This document shows, piece after piece, positions 16,329 through 25,689 of a DNA stretch of 64,000 nt (position 1 is its first letter; each line of letters starts with the position of its first letter). This stretch comes from Haladaptatus pallidirubidus (GTDB taxonomy: Archaea; Halobacteriota; Halobacteria; Halobacteriales; Haladaptataceae). Position numbers and translations under genes: made by a program. A model generated the notes under the pieces. The model searched no databases. It was not told the origin of the DNA and saw only the letters and a program-made list of their open reading frames with translations. The DNA lies in NCBI RefSeq assembly GCF_020700235.1, contig NZ_CP085301.1:2542001-2606000 (forward strand), written 5' to 3'.

Positions 16329-16457
16329 GTCGATAGAACGGGCGTGGGTGAGTAAAGAAGATTCGGTCGGGATTCCGAACTGCATTTCGGACTGTGAGTC
16401 AATTCGGGAACGGAATCGAGTAGCCAGCGTTTTACTCCATCGCTACCACCACTGCTC

Positions 16458-16796
16458 ATGAAACAAACCATCGTCGCGCGCACCGATATCGGGATGGGTC
16501 GCGGAAAACTCGCGGCACAGGTCGCACACGCGTCCCTTTCCGCATACGAAGACACAGGGCGCAAAGCACGAAAACGATGGAAGGGGAGCGGGCAGAAAAA
16601 AGTCGTCGTGAAAGCGAGCGGGGAGGAGGAAATCTTCCGCCTCGCCGAAAAAGCGCGCACGGAGGGCCTACCGCACGCCATCGTCCGCGATGCAGGGCAC
16701 ACCCAACTCGACCCCGGAACAGTGACGACGCTCGCGGTCGGTCCGGCGGACGACGACCTCGTCGACCGAGTTACCGGCGACCTCTCTTTGTACTAA
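16458..16796 (+). CDS. pth2: Peptidyl-tRNA hydrolase, archaeal type
   Basis: A 112-residue Pth2 enzyme that frees tRNA from stalled peptidyl-tRNA. It has the diagnostic start [26 protein letters not shown] with the conserved Lys and His, [11 protein letters not shown] in the middle, and the C-terminal [19 protein letters not shown]. Length is standard. A TTTTACT sequence about 28 bases before the ATG is the probable TATA box. It is divergent from dcd. Confidence 0.95.
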   Translation: MKQTIVARTDIGMGRGKLAAQVAHASLSAYEDTGRKARKRWKGSGQKKVVVKASGEEEIFRLAEKARTEGLPHAIVRDAGHTQLDPGTVTTLAVGPADDDLVDRVTGDLSLY

Positions 16797-16893
16797 CAAC
16801 TGTCCTCGTCGAAAAGTTACCAATTTAGAAACGTTTTAGGGACTCGGTTACTGATTCTTTCTATACGCTATGTGTCGTGCTAGCTATTGACTC

Positions 16894-18492
16894 ATGAGGA
16901 CGGTAATGGACGAACGAACTGTTCGAGCAGTTCTCGACACGCTCCCGGACGTATTCTACGCCTTCGATGCGGATGGGTCACTCGTGCAATGGAACGACCG
17001 CTTGACGGCGCTCACCGGCTACGATGATTCGGAAATCGAGGGGATGGAGCCTTTGGAATTCATTCCGGAGGAGGACGAAGGGACGATCGCCGAAGCGATT
17101 CACAGCGTCCTCTCAGGTGACCAAACGGAAACACGCCAGTCCGCACTGTTGACGAAGAACGGCGAGAAAATTCCCTTCGAATTCAACGCCCAGCGGGTCA
17201 TCGATGCGAATGGAACGGTTCGCGGATTCGTCGGAACGGGACGAAACCTTTCCGAGCGCCGCGAACGCGAGCGCGAACTTCGCCGACAGCGCGACGAACT
17301 GAAGACGTTCAACCGAATCAACGAACTCGTTCGCGAGGTCATCCACGCACTCGTCTCGGCGGCGGTACGCGAGGAAGTCGAACAAACCATCTGCGACCAT
17401 CTGGTCGATTCCGACTTCTACCGGTTCGCGTGGGTCGGCGACTACGATGTCGTCGAGAATGCCATCGTCCCGCGGGCGACTGCTGGGGACGACGAGAGAT
17501 ACCACGAAGTGGTCGGAGAGCGGGCGAACGCCGATTGGGAACGCCCCGCGGAGACGGTCTACCGAACCGGTGAGAGCGTCGTCGTTCGTGACATTTCCGA
17601 AGAGACCACGCTCACAGCAGCCCTCAGGAGCGAAGGAATCGACCGCGGGATTCGCTCGGGAATCGCGGTTCCCCTCTCAAACGGACCGACGATGTACGGC
17701 GTTCTCGTCGTCTATGCGAATCGCACCGACGCCTTCAGCGAGCGCGAAGCGGAGGCGTTCGAAGCCCTCGGAAAATTCGTGGGGTTCGCCATCAACGCGA
17801 CCGAGAGCAAGAAACTCCTGACCGCCGGTGCAATCGTCGAACTGGAGTTCGACGTAGCGGACGAGGATGCGGTGCTCGTTTCCCTTTCGCGTCAAACCGG
17901 TGGGACGCTCATCCTGGAAGGAACCGTCCCACTATCCGGCGGAAACTTTCTCTACTACTTGCGTACCGAAGGGGTCACTCCGGAAGAAGTCAAGCAGGCC
18001 GCAGAAACGCTCACTTCGGTGGACGAATCGAACGTCGTTTCCTCTCACGCCGACGCGGGATTGCTCGTGTTGACCGTCTCGGAATCGCTGGTGAGCCTGT
18101 TCGTCGAAATCGGTGCGAAGGTTCGAACCGCCAGAGCCGAAAACGGCGAGAAACACATCGTCGTGGAGGTATCACCGGACGCCGACATCAGAACGCTGCT
18201 GGATACGATTCGCTCGTCACACCCGGATGTGGAACTCATCGCAAAACGGGAAGTCGATAAACCGGTCGAGACGCAAAGCGATTTTCGCCAATCGTTCGCG
18301 TCCGACCTTACTGATCGCCAACGGGCCGCCTTCCGCGCCGCGTACCTGGCCGGCTATTACGACTGGCCGCGAAAAAGCACGGCCGAGAACATCGCCGACA
18401 CCATGGGAATCGCGCCCGCGACGCTTCATCAGCATCTGCGAAAAGCGGAGGAAAAACTCGCGTCCGCATTTTTCACCGATAGACGGGAGTGA
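16894..18492 (+). CDS. PAS-GAF sensor with HTH-10 DNA-binding domain (Bat-like)
   Basis: A 532-residue one-component regulator. A PAS domain occupies about 8-125 (FYAFDADGSLVQWNDRLTALTGY at the start, GFVGTGRNLSERR at the end). A short coiled coil is followed by a GAF domain (about 150-305, with SGIAVPLSNG), a Bat-associated region (about 310-450), and a C-terminal HTH-10 domain (about 470-525, AGYYDWPRKSTAENIADTMGIAPATLHQHLRKAEEKL). It probably senses redox, light or a ligand in the cytoplasm and acts on transcription, as for the bacterio-opsin activator; the signal is unknown. A second ATG four codons in (16906) is possible. It is complete. Confidence 0.88.
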   Translation: MRTVMDERTVRAVLDTLPDVFYAFDADGSLVQWNDRLTALTGYDDSEIEGMEPLEFIPEEDEGTIAEAIHSVLSGDQTETRQSALLTKNGEKIPFEFNAQRVIDANGTVRGFVGTGRNLSERRERERELRRQRDELKTFNRINELVREVIHALVSAAVREEVEQTICDHLVDSDFYRFAWVGDYDVVENAIVPRATAGDDERYHEVVGERANADWERPAETVYRTGESVVVRDISEETTLTAALRSEGIDRGIRSGIAVPLSNGPTMYGVLVVYANRTDAFSEREAEAFEALGKFVGFAINATESKKLLTAGAIVELEFDVADEDAVLVSLSRQTGGTLILEGTVPLSGGNFLYYLRTEGVTPEEVKQAAETLTSVDESNVVSSHADAGLLVLTVSESLVSLFVEIGAKVRTARAENGEKHIVVEVSPDADIRTLLDTIRSSHPDVELIAKREVDKPVETQSDFRQSFASDLTDRQRAAFRAAYLAGYYDWPRKSTAENIADTMGIAPATLHQHLRKAEEKLASAFFTDRRE

Positions 18493-18574
18493 AACGACGT
18501 TTTCGCCTGCTCGCTCTCACTACCAACGCACGTAGGTACACAGTACTTGGTTACGACGTTCCACTACTCAACTA

Positions 18575-18946
18575 ATGAGCGAAAGACAGGCAACAGTAGA
18601 CACGCAAGAGCGGCACCCTGGCGACGAGGTGAACCTATCGTTCGAAACGCTCTTCGACGTGCTGGGGAGTTCACGTCGCCGATTCGTCCTGTCGAACCTT
18701 TCGGAATCACCGACGCCCGTGCGAATCGATGATCTCGCAGAGTGCATCGCCGCTGCGGAGGAAGGGAGGGCGACTACGGACGTGACCCCGGAGATGATGA
18801 ACGAAATCGAAATTCTCCTGTATCACGTCCACCTGCCGAAAATGGCGGACGTGGGTCTGGTGACGTACGATGCCTCGGCGGGAATCGTCGAACCTGGCGA
18901 GGCAATCGACGGGGCACACCAGTACCTCGAACTCGCGGAACTTTAG
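18575..18946 (+). CDS. DUF7344-type winged-helix regulator
   Basis: A 123-residue soluble protein with a winged-helix fold. [38 protein letters not shown] starts the helical core and [19 protein letters not shown] forms the recognition/wing region. This is the common haloarchaeal DUF7344 pattern, repeated in the window by the genes at 53234 and 59014. The target genes are not known. It follows the Bat-like sensor gene by 82 bases and precedes truD by 26 bases on the same strand. Confidence 0.8.
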   Translation: MSERQATVDTQERHPGDEVNLSFETLFDVLGSSRRRFVLSNLSESPTPVRIDDLAECIAAAEEGRATTDVTPEMMNEIEILLYHVHLPKMADVGLVTYDASAGIVEPGEAIDGAHQYLELAEL

Positions 18947-18972
18947 TCCCGTCCGGTTCATTGTCCGGACGA

Positions 18973-20298
18973 ATGCGCGAGGCACACCCCATCGAAACTG
19001 CGGTCGGTATGGAGTATTACGTCAGCGACACCGCCGGAGTGGGCGGTCACCTCCGCGACACCGACGAGGATTTTCGCGTTCGGGAAATCGAGCGGTTCGA
19101 CCTCGAACCGCTCGATGCCGACCACGGTTCGTTTCCGCATCTCGTCGTTCGGGCCACCTTACGGGGGTGGGACACGAACGACTTCGCCAAGCGACTTTCC
19201 AGCGAGTTGGCCATCAGCAGGGAGCGCGTCTCGTGGGCCGGGACGAAGGATAAGTACGCAGTGACGACGCAGTTGTTCAGCCTTCGGAAGGTAGACCCCG
19301 AAAATCTACCAGAGATTCGAAACGCGAACGTGGAACCCCTCGGGCGAGCGGGGCGGGCGCTCCAGTTCGGTGACCTCGCGGGAAACGAGTTCGAAATCGT
19401 CGTTTCGGAACCCGAACGTCCAGAAAACGCGGATACAATCGCGGACGAACTGCGGGCGTTCGCCGGCTCCCCGGACGGCGTCGCGGTTCCGAACTACTTC
19501 GGCCAGCAACGATTCGGTAGTTTGCGGCCCATCACGCACGAAGTCGGTTTGCACATCGTTCGCGACGAGTGGAGAGCGGCGGTGATGGCCTACGTGGGTA
19601 ATCCGTTCGAGACGGAACCGGAGGACACCCAAACCGCCAGAAAGCGGGTCGAGGAAGTCGCGCCGGACTGGGATGCCGTCCTTGATGCGCTCCCACGGCG
19701 ACTGGGTTTTGAACGCTCGATGGCCCACCGACTCGTTGAAAACGGCGGCACCGAACCAGTGGATTTCCGCGATGCGCTGGAGTCCCTGCCGACGAACCTC
19801 CAGCGATTGTTCGTGAACGCGGCCCAGTCGTACATCTTCAACCGAATCCTGACCGAGCGACTGGAACGAGGACTTCCGTTCGGCAAACCGGTCGCCGGTG
19901 ATGTGGTCTGTTTCGCCGAGGAGGTCGATGGCTTCCTGATGCCGGACATGAACCGGGAACAGAAGGTCACCGAAAAGCGTGTAAAAACCATCGAGCGCCA
20001 CTGCGAGCGCGGACGGGCGTTCGTCACCGCGCCGCTCGTCGGCACGGAAACCGAACTCGCGGAGGGCGAACAGGGAGAAATAGAGCGCGAAGTTCTGGCA
20101 GACCTCGACCTCGAACCGACAGATTTCAACTCGCCGGGAGAGTTCCACTCGACCGGCACCCGCCGGGCGATTTTGGTTCGAACCGACTGCACAGTCGGCC
20201 ACGACCCGCTGTCGTTCGAATTTTCGCTTCCCTCGGGATCGTACGCCACCGTCTTTTTGCGGGAGTTTCTGAAAGCCGACCCCCTCGACATGGGGTAG
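18973..20298 (+). CDS. truD: tRNA pseudouridine(13) synthase
   Basis: A 441-residue TruD enzyme isomerising U13 of tRNA. The catalytic region is [17 protein letters not shown] near 88-104 with the conserved Lys-Asp. Archaeal TruD blocks are visible: [29 protein letters not shown] near 170-190, and [14 protein letters not shown] near 280. The TRUD insertion domain is included and the C-terminus EFLKADP is normal. The ATG at 18973 starts the family-like [13 protein letters not shown] minus-strand frame runs antisense through its 3' half. Confidence 0.94.
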   Translation: MREAHPIETAVGMEYYVSDTAGVGGHLRDTDEDFRVREIERFDLEPLDADHGSFPHLVVRATLRGWDTNDFAKRLSSELAISRERVSWAGTKDKYAVTTQLFSLRKVDPENLPEIRNANVEPLGRAGRALQFGDLAGNEFEIVVSEPERPENADTIADELRAFAGSPDGVAVPNYFGQQRFGSLRPITHEVGLHIVRDEWRAAVMAYVGNPFETEPEDTQTARKRVEEVAPDWDAVLDALPRRLGFERSMAHRLVENGGTEPVDFRDALESLPTNLQRLFVNAAQSYIFNRILTERLERGLPFGKPVAGDVVCFAEEVDGFLMPDMNREQKVTEKRVKTIERHCERGRAFVTAPLVGTETELAEGEQGEIEREVLADLDLEPTDFNSPGEFHSTGTRRAILVRTDCTVGHDPLSFEFSLPSGSYATVFLREFLKADPLDMG

Positions 20299-21689
20299 GT
20301 TCGACGGCGTTGTGATTGCGATTTTTTCGCCGGAATCGTCCTGCCGAGCAGAAACGCCGGAACCCCAAAGAGGGTGACGGCAACCAGAATCAGGCCGACG
20401 AACAGGAGCGAGTACATGAAAGAGAGCGGCGTTCCGACAGACGTGACCGGTCTGGCTATCGCAAGCGACGCCGCCAGTATTGTCGGCGGAAGGGCGACGG
20501 CGACCCGCCGGTATCGCGGGTCGCTGACGGCATAGCCCACGACTGCCATCGAGAGCAGAAAGAGGCTGGAAAACGCGGCCAACATGAAGTTGTTGACGGC
20601 GTAGTAGTCAAGCGCGAGCAGTCGAGACACGAGGAAGCTACCGACGGCGATGGCGCTGGCAAACAGTATTACTGTGCCTGCTCCCCACGCGAAAAGGACG
20701 CCGCCTGCAACGCGGGGAAGCGTCGGGCGAACATCTGCGAAGGTCAGGAGTGCCAGCACGGTGTACGCACTGCCAGCGATAACGATTCCTGAGGCGAAGC
20801 TACCGCCGTCCGCGATTCCGAGAAATCCGAAGAGAAGCGTCAGGACGCCGAGCGCCGTGACGATTCCCGCGAACCATTTCGCCGTCCGCTCGTCCCGCTT
20901 CACGGTTTTCCCGCTGACCCAGACGAATCCGAGGAGGACGACCAGCAGGGAAACCGCGGGCAAAAGAACGTTGAGGAGCAGGTTTCGAATCACGTCGTCA
21001 GCGAGCGTTTCCGAAACGGAGACGAAACTCCAAAATTCTCCGGCTACGCCGTCAGATTGCGTGAAGGTGACGAACGGGCCGTTGTCCCTGCCGCCGTCGT
21101 ATGTGGTAAGTTCCAACTCGTTCCCGCGCACCGTCGCTTCGCTCGGTGCGCGGGTGATGTGTGTTCCGGACGGCCCGACAACGGTCATCTCGTCGGCACC
21201 TAATTCGGAAATCCTCCTCGTACCTATCTCACGGAAGCCATCGAATCGGAGTGTGTCGCCGCGCGTTTCGGTGACCTGCTCGTCGCTCCGGTAGCGGAGG
21301 ATGGCCGTATCGTTTCCAACGATTTCGCCCGAGAGAAAGCGTATATCGCCGTAGCCTTCGGCGCTTTCGGCGATTTCGGTGAAGGCGGTTCGGTTCTTCG
21401 AGAAGAACTGAACCGCCTGCTCGCTCGTCAACTGATTCCGCACCGTCCAGATGGCGGTTTCGTTCTCGTAGACGCGAACCGTGACGGTGCTGTGTTCGAC
21501 ACCCGTCGCCGTCTCGTTTTCGAGGCCGTTCCGTTCGCCGTACCACATCGCAGCCTCACTGAACCCTTCGCCACACGGATCGCAGACCGCCTGTGGCGGG
21601 GGTGCCGCCATCGTTGGCGTCGCCACGAGAAAAACGAGGACGATAAGGGCAATTGTCCGGAGACGGGAACGTTCCATATTTTTAATCAT
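19590..21689 (-). CDS. Multi-spanning membrane protein whose frame runs antisense into truD
   Basis: Residues 1-463 look real. There is a signal peptide ([20 protein letters not shown]) and an exported domain with [16 protein letters not shown] and several N-glycosylation-like sites. Then come about seven membrane helices from residue 240 to 455, ending in the positive tail KKSQSQRRR. The frame then has no stop for another 236 codons lying fully antisense to truD, and that part is Ser/Arg-rich and not protein-like. The authentic protein probably ends near 20300; a stop may have been lost, perhaps by an indel near the A6 run just before truD. An ATG at 21677 is an alternative start. The family is a haloarchaeal exported membrane protein of unknown function. 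Confidence 0.6.
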   Translation of the reverse strand: MIKNMERSRLRTIALIVLVFLVATPTMAAPPPQAVCDPCGEGFSEAAMWYGERNGLENETATGVEHSTVTVRVYENETAIWTVRNQLTSEQAVQFFSKNRTAFTEIAESAEGYGDIRFLSGEIVGNDTAILRYRSDEQVTETRGDTLRFDGFREIGTRRISELGADEMTVVGPSGTHITRAPSEATVRGNELELTTYDGGRDNGPFVTFTQSDGVAGEFWSFVSVSETLADDVIRNLLLNVLLPAVSLLVVLLGFVWVSGKTVKRDERTAKWFAGIVTALGVLTLLFGFLGIADGGSFASGIVIAGSAYTVLALLTFADVRPTLPRVAGGVLFAWGAGTVILFASAIAVGSFLVSRLLALDYYAVNNFMLAAFSSLFLLSMAVVGYAVSDPRYRRVAVALPPTILAASLAIARPVTSVGTPLSFMYSLLFVGLILVAVTLFGVPAFLLGRTIPAKKSQSQRRRTYPMSRGSAFRNSRKKTVAYDPEGSENSNDSGSWPTVQSVRTKIARRVPVEWNSPGELKSVGSRSRSARTSRSISPCSPSASSVSVPTSGAVTNARPRSQWRSMVFTRFSVTFCSRFMSGIRKPSTSSAKQTTSPATGLPNGSPRSSRSVRIRLKMYDWAAFTNNRWRFVGRDSSASRKSTGSVPPFSTSRWAIERSKPSRRGSASRTASQSGATSSTRFLAVWVSSGSVSNGLPT

Positions 21690-21775
21690 TTCTAATCAGA
21701 CATGTTTCTTTCCCTCAGATTTCCGCCGTGATCGTGAAACGCCGAGATTAAACGCGACGATTCGAAAGGGAGGAC

Positions 21776-22492
21776 ATGGACTGTCGGCAGTGTGCGTCCC
21801 CGCTCGAACGTCCCGGCGACTACTGCCTCGTCTGCCGGACGCACAACGCCGACGCCGTGGTGTGTTCCCTCGACCGCGATCACGCAAAGTTGACGATGCT
21901 GGTGGAGGAAACGGTCGTCGGAAAGACCGACGTGCGCACGACGCCCGAAGACGGCGACGCGGAGGTGGTCGAACTCAGAAACTTCGCAGGGCGAATCGCG
22001 GACGAGGTTCGGCGAAAACGCCCGGAAGAGGTGTTCGCGGCGGGCGACCGCGACGTGATTCGGGCGGTTCGCGCGCATTTGCACCACGATTTCTATCGGG
22101 TCGGAACGGAAGATCCAGTCGAGGACGTCCTCTCGCGCAGAGGCGACCGTTCGTTGGAGGTCGTGGAAACCGCTCCTGCCGACAAACTCGGCGGATCGCA
22201 CACCACGCTCATCGGAAACCGAGACGGGATGCGCGTGATTCGGGAAATCGCGGGACACCCCCACGTCAAGAAAATTATTCCCGGCCCTATCAGCGCGGGT
22301 GGCGCGAGTTCGGACTCTGGAGTTCGGGCCAAAGCCACCCGCGCGGACGAAAACGGGAACGTCCGACTTCTACTCCGCGACGGCTCCAGCGTTCAAGAAA
22401 ACCGTGTCGTCACAACCGCGATGGACAGGGAACTCGGTGAGCGAATCCGAGACGATTTGAACGAGGCGCTCGCGGAAACTGGGTTTCGGTAA
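21776..22492 (+). CDS. DUF2103 family predicted metal-binding protein
   Basis: A 238-residue soluble protein. The N-terminus is a zinc-ribbon-like knuckle (CRQC at 2-6 and CLVC at 19-22, plus DYC). The middle contains ADKLGGSHTTLIGNRDGMRVIREIAGHPHVKKIIPGPI, a hallmark of archaeal DUF2103 proteins. The C-terminal part is alpha/beta (RADENGNVRLLLRDGSSVQENRVVTTA). No activity is known for the family. It is divergent from the membrane protein gene and followed by the small membrane protein gene. Confidence 0.85.
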   Translation: MDCRQCASPLERPGDYCLVCRTHNADAVVCSLDRDHAKLTMLVEETVVGKTDVRTTPEDGDAEVVELRNFAGRIADEVRRKRPEEVFAAGDRDVIRAVRAHLHHDFYRVGTEDPVEDVLSRRGDRSLEVVETAPADKLGGSHTTLIGNRDGMRVIREIAGHPHVKKIIPGPISAGGASSDSGVRAKATRADENGNVRLLLRDGSSVQENRVVTTAMDRELGERIRDDLNEALAETGFR

Positions 22493-22576
22493 CTCGGTTT
22501 GGGATTTCCCGTTATTCCAGCCCCCACTTAGTGTCCGCCCCAGCGCTTTTGAGGATGGATAATTAGATGTAATTAC

Positions 22577-22732
22577 ATGGCCTCTCGCTACGACGCGGTG
22601 CTCGCGGCGATTCCGACGCTATCGGGCGGTGGATACGTGGCAGGGCAGTTTACGGCGTTTCCGCTGACGGTGCTCGGACTGCTCGGTGCACTGATTGTCA
22701 TCGGGTACGCGCTAGCCCGACCGCCGGTCTGA
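22577..22732 (+). CDS. Small two-helix membrane protein upstream of rpl37ae
   Basis: A 51-residue hydrophobic peptide, MASRYDAVLAAIPTLSGGGY then VAGQFTAFPLTVLGLLGALI and IGYALARPPV. It has one clear membrane helix (about 27-46) and a shorter hydrophobic stretch before it. It is 42 bases upstream of the L37Ae gene. Haloarchaea commonly have a tiny membrane protein of this kind in that place. Function unknown; the coding pattern (few rare codons, GC-rich third positions) supports expression. Confidence 0.65.
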   Translation: MASRYDAVLAAIPTLSGGGYVAGQFTAFPLTVLGLLGALIVIGYALARPPV

Positions 22733-22740
22733 CTCAAAGG

Positions 22741-22748
22741 CTTTATCT
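22741..22748 (+). promoter_or_regulatory. TATA-like box of rpl37ae
   Basis: CTTTATCT lies 27-34 bases before the ATG at 22775. It is a plausible leaderless promoter for the L37Ae-Rpo12-Pcc1 unit. Confidence 0.5.
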
Positions 22749-22774
22749 GTCCTCTCGGGTAAATCTCCGGTACT

Positions 22775-23053
22775 ATGGCCGAAGACTCTAAATCACGAAC
22801 CGGTAGTGCCGGTCGGTTCGGCGCGCGATACGGTCGCGTCGCTCGTAAGCGCATTTCCGAAATCGAAGCGAACATGAACGAGAACCATACCTGCCCGGAC
22901 TGCGGAAGCAACTCCGTCGACCGGAAAGGGACGGGCATCTGGGCGTGCGGTCGCTGTGACTACAAGTTCGCTGGCGGTACGTACCGCCCAGAGACGCCCG
23001 CGGGCGCGACTGTCAAACGTTCCATCCGCGCCGCGCTCGCCGACGAAGAATAA
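22775..23053 (+). CDS. rpl37ae: 50S ribosomal protein L37Ae
   Basis: A 92-residue ribosomal protein (eL43). It has a basic N-terminus ([24 protein letters not shown]) and a C4 zinc ribbon CPDCGSN...[14 protein letters not shown] near 41-65. The tail [15 protein letters not shown] is typical of haloarchaea. Its stop overlaps the start of the RNA polymerase subunit P gene (TAATG), so the two are translationally coupled. Confidence 0.96.
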   Translation: MAEDSKSRTGSAGRFGARYGRVARKRISEIEANMNENHTCPDCGSNSVDRKGTGIWACGRCDYKFAGGTYRPETPAGATVKRSIRAALADEE

Positions 23054-23187
23054 TGAGTTACAAATGCTCGCGTTGTAAGCGAGACGTCGAACTGGACGAG
23101 TACGGCGGCGTCCGCTGTCCGTACTGCGGCCACCGCGTCTTGCTGAAAGAGCGGAGCAGGGACATAAAGGAAGTACACGTCCGATAG
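23053..23187 (+). CDS. rpo12: DNA-directed RNA polymerase subunit Rpo12 (P)
   Basis: A 44-residue zinc-ribbon subunit, [20 protein letters not shown] followed by [17 protein letters not shown]. Four cysteines in two CxxC pairs bind zinc, and the [13 protein letters not shown] tail is the RPB12-like C-terminus. It starts one base inside the L37Ae stop codon and is followed after five bases by pcc1, forming a compact operon. It is short enough to be missed by length filters. Confidence 0.95.
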   Translation: MSYKCSRCKRDVELDEYGGVRCPYCGHRVLLKERSRDIKEVHVR

Positions 23188-23192
23188 CGCCC

Positions 23193-23462
23193 GTGTCTCA
23201 CGACGCGCTTTTCGAATTCGAGTACGAATCCGACGAGCGTGCACTGTTGATTTTTCGAAGCGTCGAACAAGAAATCGGAGAAATAAACGACGATCGATCG
23301 CAAACGACCGTCGAACGGGACGGAAACCGTGTCATCGTCCGTGTTTCCGCGGACGACCTCGTCGCACTTCGCGCCGCGATGAACACGTGGCAAACGTTAG
23401 TTGGGGTCGCGGAGCGGGTTTCCAAAATTGGTGACGACTCTTTGCCACCTACCAATCAGTGA
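23193..23462 (+). CDS. pcc1: KEOPS complex subunit Pcc1
   Basis: An 89-residue CTAG/Pcc1 domain protein, the dimerisation subunit of KEOPS, which makes the t6A37 modification of tRNA. Visible are the N-terminal strand ALFEFEYESDERALLIFRSVEQEI and the C-terminal SADDLVALRAAMNTWQTLVGVAERV, characteristic of the family. It starts with GTG at 23193, five bases after rpo12. The order L37Ae-Rpo12-Pcc1 is conserved in archaea and usually continues into prefoldin beta, which here is displaced by 1.8 kb. Confidence 0.92.
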   Translation: MSHDALFEFEYESDERALLIFRSVEQEIGEINDDRSQTTVERDGNRVIVRVSADDLVALRAAMNTWQTLVGVAERVSKIGDDSLPPTNQ

Positions 23463-23497
23463 CAAAGTCGATTGTCGCAACCACATCTCTATCGACG

Positions 23498-24484
23498 TCA
23501 GTTTCCGCGCCATTCGTATCCTTCCGGGCGCTCAACGAGCGTTCCCTCGTCGCGCCACGTTTCGACTACATTCCGAAGGCCTTCCCGATAGGATGGATAC
23601 TTCGGTTCCCAGTCGAACGTCTCTCGGAATCGCGCGTTCGAGGTCGGGGCCGAGTTCGTCAGCAGACGAACCGACGACTTCCCGACGATAGGTCGCACGA
23701 GCCACCCCGGAACTCGTCGCGGTTCGGGCGCATCAAGCTGGTCGGCAAAGTCCCGGAGAAGGGTCGAAAGCGTCACTAGTCGATTATCGGTCACGTGCCA
23801 CAGTCCGGTTGCGTTCGATTCAGTTGCCGTCACGAACGCACGCGCCGCGTCCTCAACGTGGAGTATCGAGAGCGTCGCATCCCGTCTGCCGAGGAGACCG
23901 CCGCCGAGAACCGGGAATCGACCGTCCAGCAATCCTGCGCCCATCTGGCGAGTGTGGGCGGAATCGGGCGCGTAGAACCAGCCACAGCGAAGGATGCCGA
24001 CTTCGAAGCCGTGTTCTTTGCCTCCTCGTCGGACGATTCGCTCTGCGTCCAGTGCAGACCGGGTCACCCGGTTGGGATTCGGCGGTGCGTCCTCGTCGAA
24101 GGGTGAACCATCAGGTCTGCGGGCGAGCCACGTGATACTCTGTTGAAGCAGGCATTCTGCACCGATTTCAGCCCCGACCGAGACGAGGTTTCGTGCCCCT
24201 TCGACGCGCACCTTGTCGTTCAGCACCCACTCTTGCTCCGTCGGTTTCCTGCTCGTCGGAATCGCGGTTGCGGCGTGAACGAGCACGTCACACCCATCCG
24301 CTGCGTCGGCGAGTGATTCACGGTCGAGGATGTCCCCACGACGGGGTTCACCGCCGCGCTCGGTGACGAGGTTGTCGCCTCGCGCATCGCGCGTGAGTCC
24401 GACGACGCGGTGATTACGTTCTGCGAGTTGCTCGACGAGTCCGCGTCCGAGGACGCCGGTTGCTCCCGCGACGAAGACGGTCAT
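23498..24484 (-). CDS. NAD-dependent epimerase/dehydratase family protein
   Basis: A 328-residue extended-SDR protein. The nucleotide motif is GATGVLGRGLVEQL near 7-20, with DVLVHAATAIP near 70-80. It lacks a clear YxxxK, having instead QQSITWLARR near the usual position, so catalysis may be altered or the protein may bind rather than turn over substrate. The C-terminal region (DWEPKYPSYREGLRNVVETW) is normal for the family. The substrate is unknown. It lies between pcc1 and the interrupted HTH-10 gene and interrupts an otherwise conserved gene neighbourhood. Confidence 0.85.
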   Translation of the reverse strand: MTVFVAGATGVLGRGLVEQLAERNHRVVGLTRDARGDNLVTERGGEPRRGDILDRESLADAADGCDVLVHAATAIPTSRKPTEQEWVLNDKVRVEGARNLVSVGAEIGAECLLQQSITWLARRPDGSPFDEDAPPNPNRVTRSALDAERIVRRGGKEHGFEVGILRCGWFYAPDSAHTRQMGAGLLDGRFPVLGGGLLGRRDATLSILHVEDAARAFVTATESNATGLWHVTDNRLVTLSTLLRDFADQLDAPEPRRVPGWLVRPIVGKSSVRLLTNSAPTSNARFRETFDWEPKYPSYREGLRNVVETWRDEGTLVERPEGYEWRGN

Positions 24485-24539
24485 ACCTGTCTATTTGGCC
24501 GGATTATCGATAGGTGTTCTGTCGCAGTTCTCTGGGCGA

Positions 24540-24547
24540 TTTATAAG
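24540..24547 (+). promoter_or_regulatory. TATA box of the interrupted HTH-10 gene
   Basis: TTTATAAG lies 24-31 bases before the ATG at 24571, indicating that the original start was at 24571 and that the promoter is intact. Confidence 0.65.
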
Positions 24548-24570
24548 AATGTGGGAAATAGCAACCGTCG

Positions 24571-25215
24571 ATGAAATACTGTTGGCTATCGATCGACCCC
24601 GGTCAAACGACGGTGCATCCGGTTTACGACGTTCTGACTCGGGGCGACTGTATCGACCGGGCACACGGCCTTCACGGAAACGTTTGAGACATCGCTACGC
24701 ACCTCATTCACATCCGGGGTGACGTGGGGCGATTTACAACGATTCTCGACGGCGTCGAACAGGTGCTGGAATACGACGTAAAACGGCTCTCTGACGACGA
24801 GTTTTACTGCTACATTCACAACGAGACGACCGCCGTGGATGGCGCGCTGTTCGCCGCGTTCACGCGCGAAAGCGTGGTGCAAATCTCGCCTATCGAATAT
24901 CACGACGACGGGCGAGCCACGTTTGCGGTCGTCGGCCCGTCCGCCGAACCTCAAGACCCGACAGCCGACGCACCGCCCGGAATCGACCTCCGTGTCGAAC
25001 GAATCGGTGACGGCGCGTTCGGGCGCGCCGTCACCGCAGGACTAAGCGAGCGCCAGCGAGCGGCCGCGGTAATCGCGGTCGAACTGGGTTACTACGACGT
25101 GCCGCGACGAGCGAGTCACGAAGACGTAGCGGCGGCGTTGGACTGCGCGCCCAGCACCGCCGCGGAACATCTCCGAAAGGCGAAATTGAAGGTGTTCACG
25201 GCCTCCTTCTCGTGA
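24571..25215 (+). pseudogene. HTH-10 regulator interrupted by an in-frame TGA
   Basis: Reading from ATG 24571 gives MKYCWLSIDPGQTTVHPVYD and, after 38 codons, a TGA at 24685-24687. The same frame then continues DIATHLIHIRGDVGRF, VEQVLEYDVKRLSDDEFYCY and a full HTH-10 domain (SERQRAAAVIAVELGYYDVPRRASHEDVAAALDC). The whole fits the intact paralogue at 35145-35804 (MKYVRLTL, FRIVGDTEAYEDA, LAYELTPLSDASFYAY) in order and length. A promoter is present. Internal restart (for example GTG 24724) would yield a 163-residue protein lacking part of the sensor domain. Most likely this is a recent nonsense mutation; sequencing error or suppression are alternatives. Confidence 0.8.
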
Positions 25216-25293
25216 AAATCAATCTGACTGTCGAGCGTCCTCTCACGAGTCGCAAAGCATGGCTTTTTCCGTCCCGACCACGACGTTCCCACT

Positions 25294-25686
25294 ATGCAGG
25301 GCAATCTTCCACCAGAAGCACAGGAGAAACTCGAACAACTGCAAGACCTTCAGGACACGGCACAGCAGGTCGCCGTTCAGAAGAATCAGGCGGAAACGCA
25401 GTTGACCGAAGCGCAGAACGCGCTCGACGAACTAGAGAACATCGACGAGGACGCGACAATGTTTCGCGAAGTCGGCGAACTGTTCGTCAAAACGGGCTAC
25501 GACGAGGCACAGTCCAACCTCGACGACAAAGTTGACACCCTCGAAATCCGCGTCGAGACGCTCGAAAAGCAAGAGAGCCGAGTGCAAGAGCAGTTCGAAT
25601 CGCTCCAGACCGAACTCCAGAACATGCTCGGCGGCGGCGCGGGACCGTCCGGCCCGACCGGACCCGGCGGCGCTGGCGGCGCGTAA
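25294..25686 (+). CDS. pfdB: Prefoldin subunit beta
   Basis: A 130-residue chaperone subunit made of two coiled-coil helices (about 6-48 and 72-112) joined by a short beta hairpin ([22 protein letters not shown]), the hallmark of prefoldin beta. The C-terminal tail is Gly/Pro-rich ([18 protein letters not shown]), a haloarchaeal extension. With the alpha subunit, not in the window, it forms the hexameric jellyfish-shaped holdase. The DUF3194 gene follows after three bases, a conserved pair. Confidence 0.95.
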   Translation: MQGNLPPEAQEKLEQLQDLQDTAQQVAVQKNQAETQLTEAQNALDELENIDEDATMFREVGELFVKTGYDEAQSNLDDKVDTLEIRVETLEKQESRVQEQFESLQTELQNMLGGGAGPSGPTGPGGAGGA

Positions 25687-25689
25687 GCG

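Noticed and set aside
24685..24687. TGA as a selenocysteine codon
   Set aside because: Haloarchaea are not known to make selenoproteins, and the aligned paralogue has no Cys at this position; nonsense mutation is simpler.
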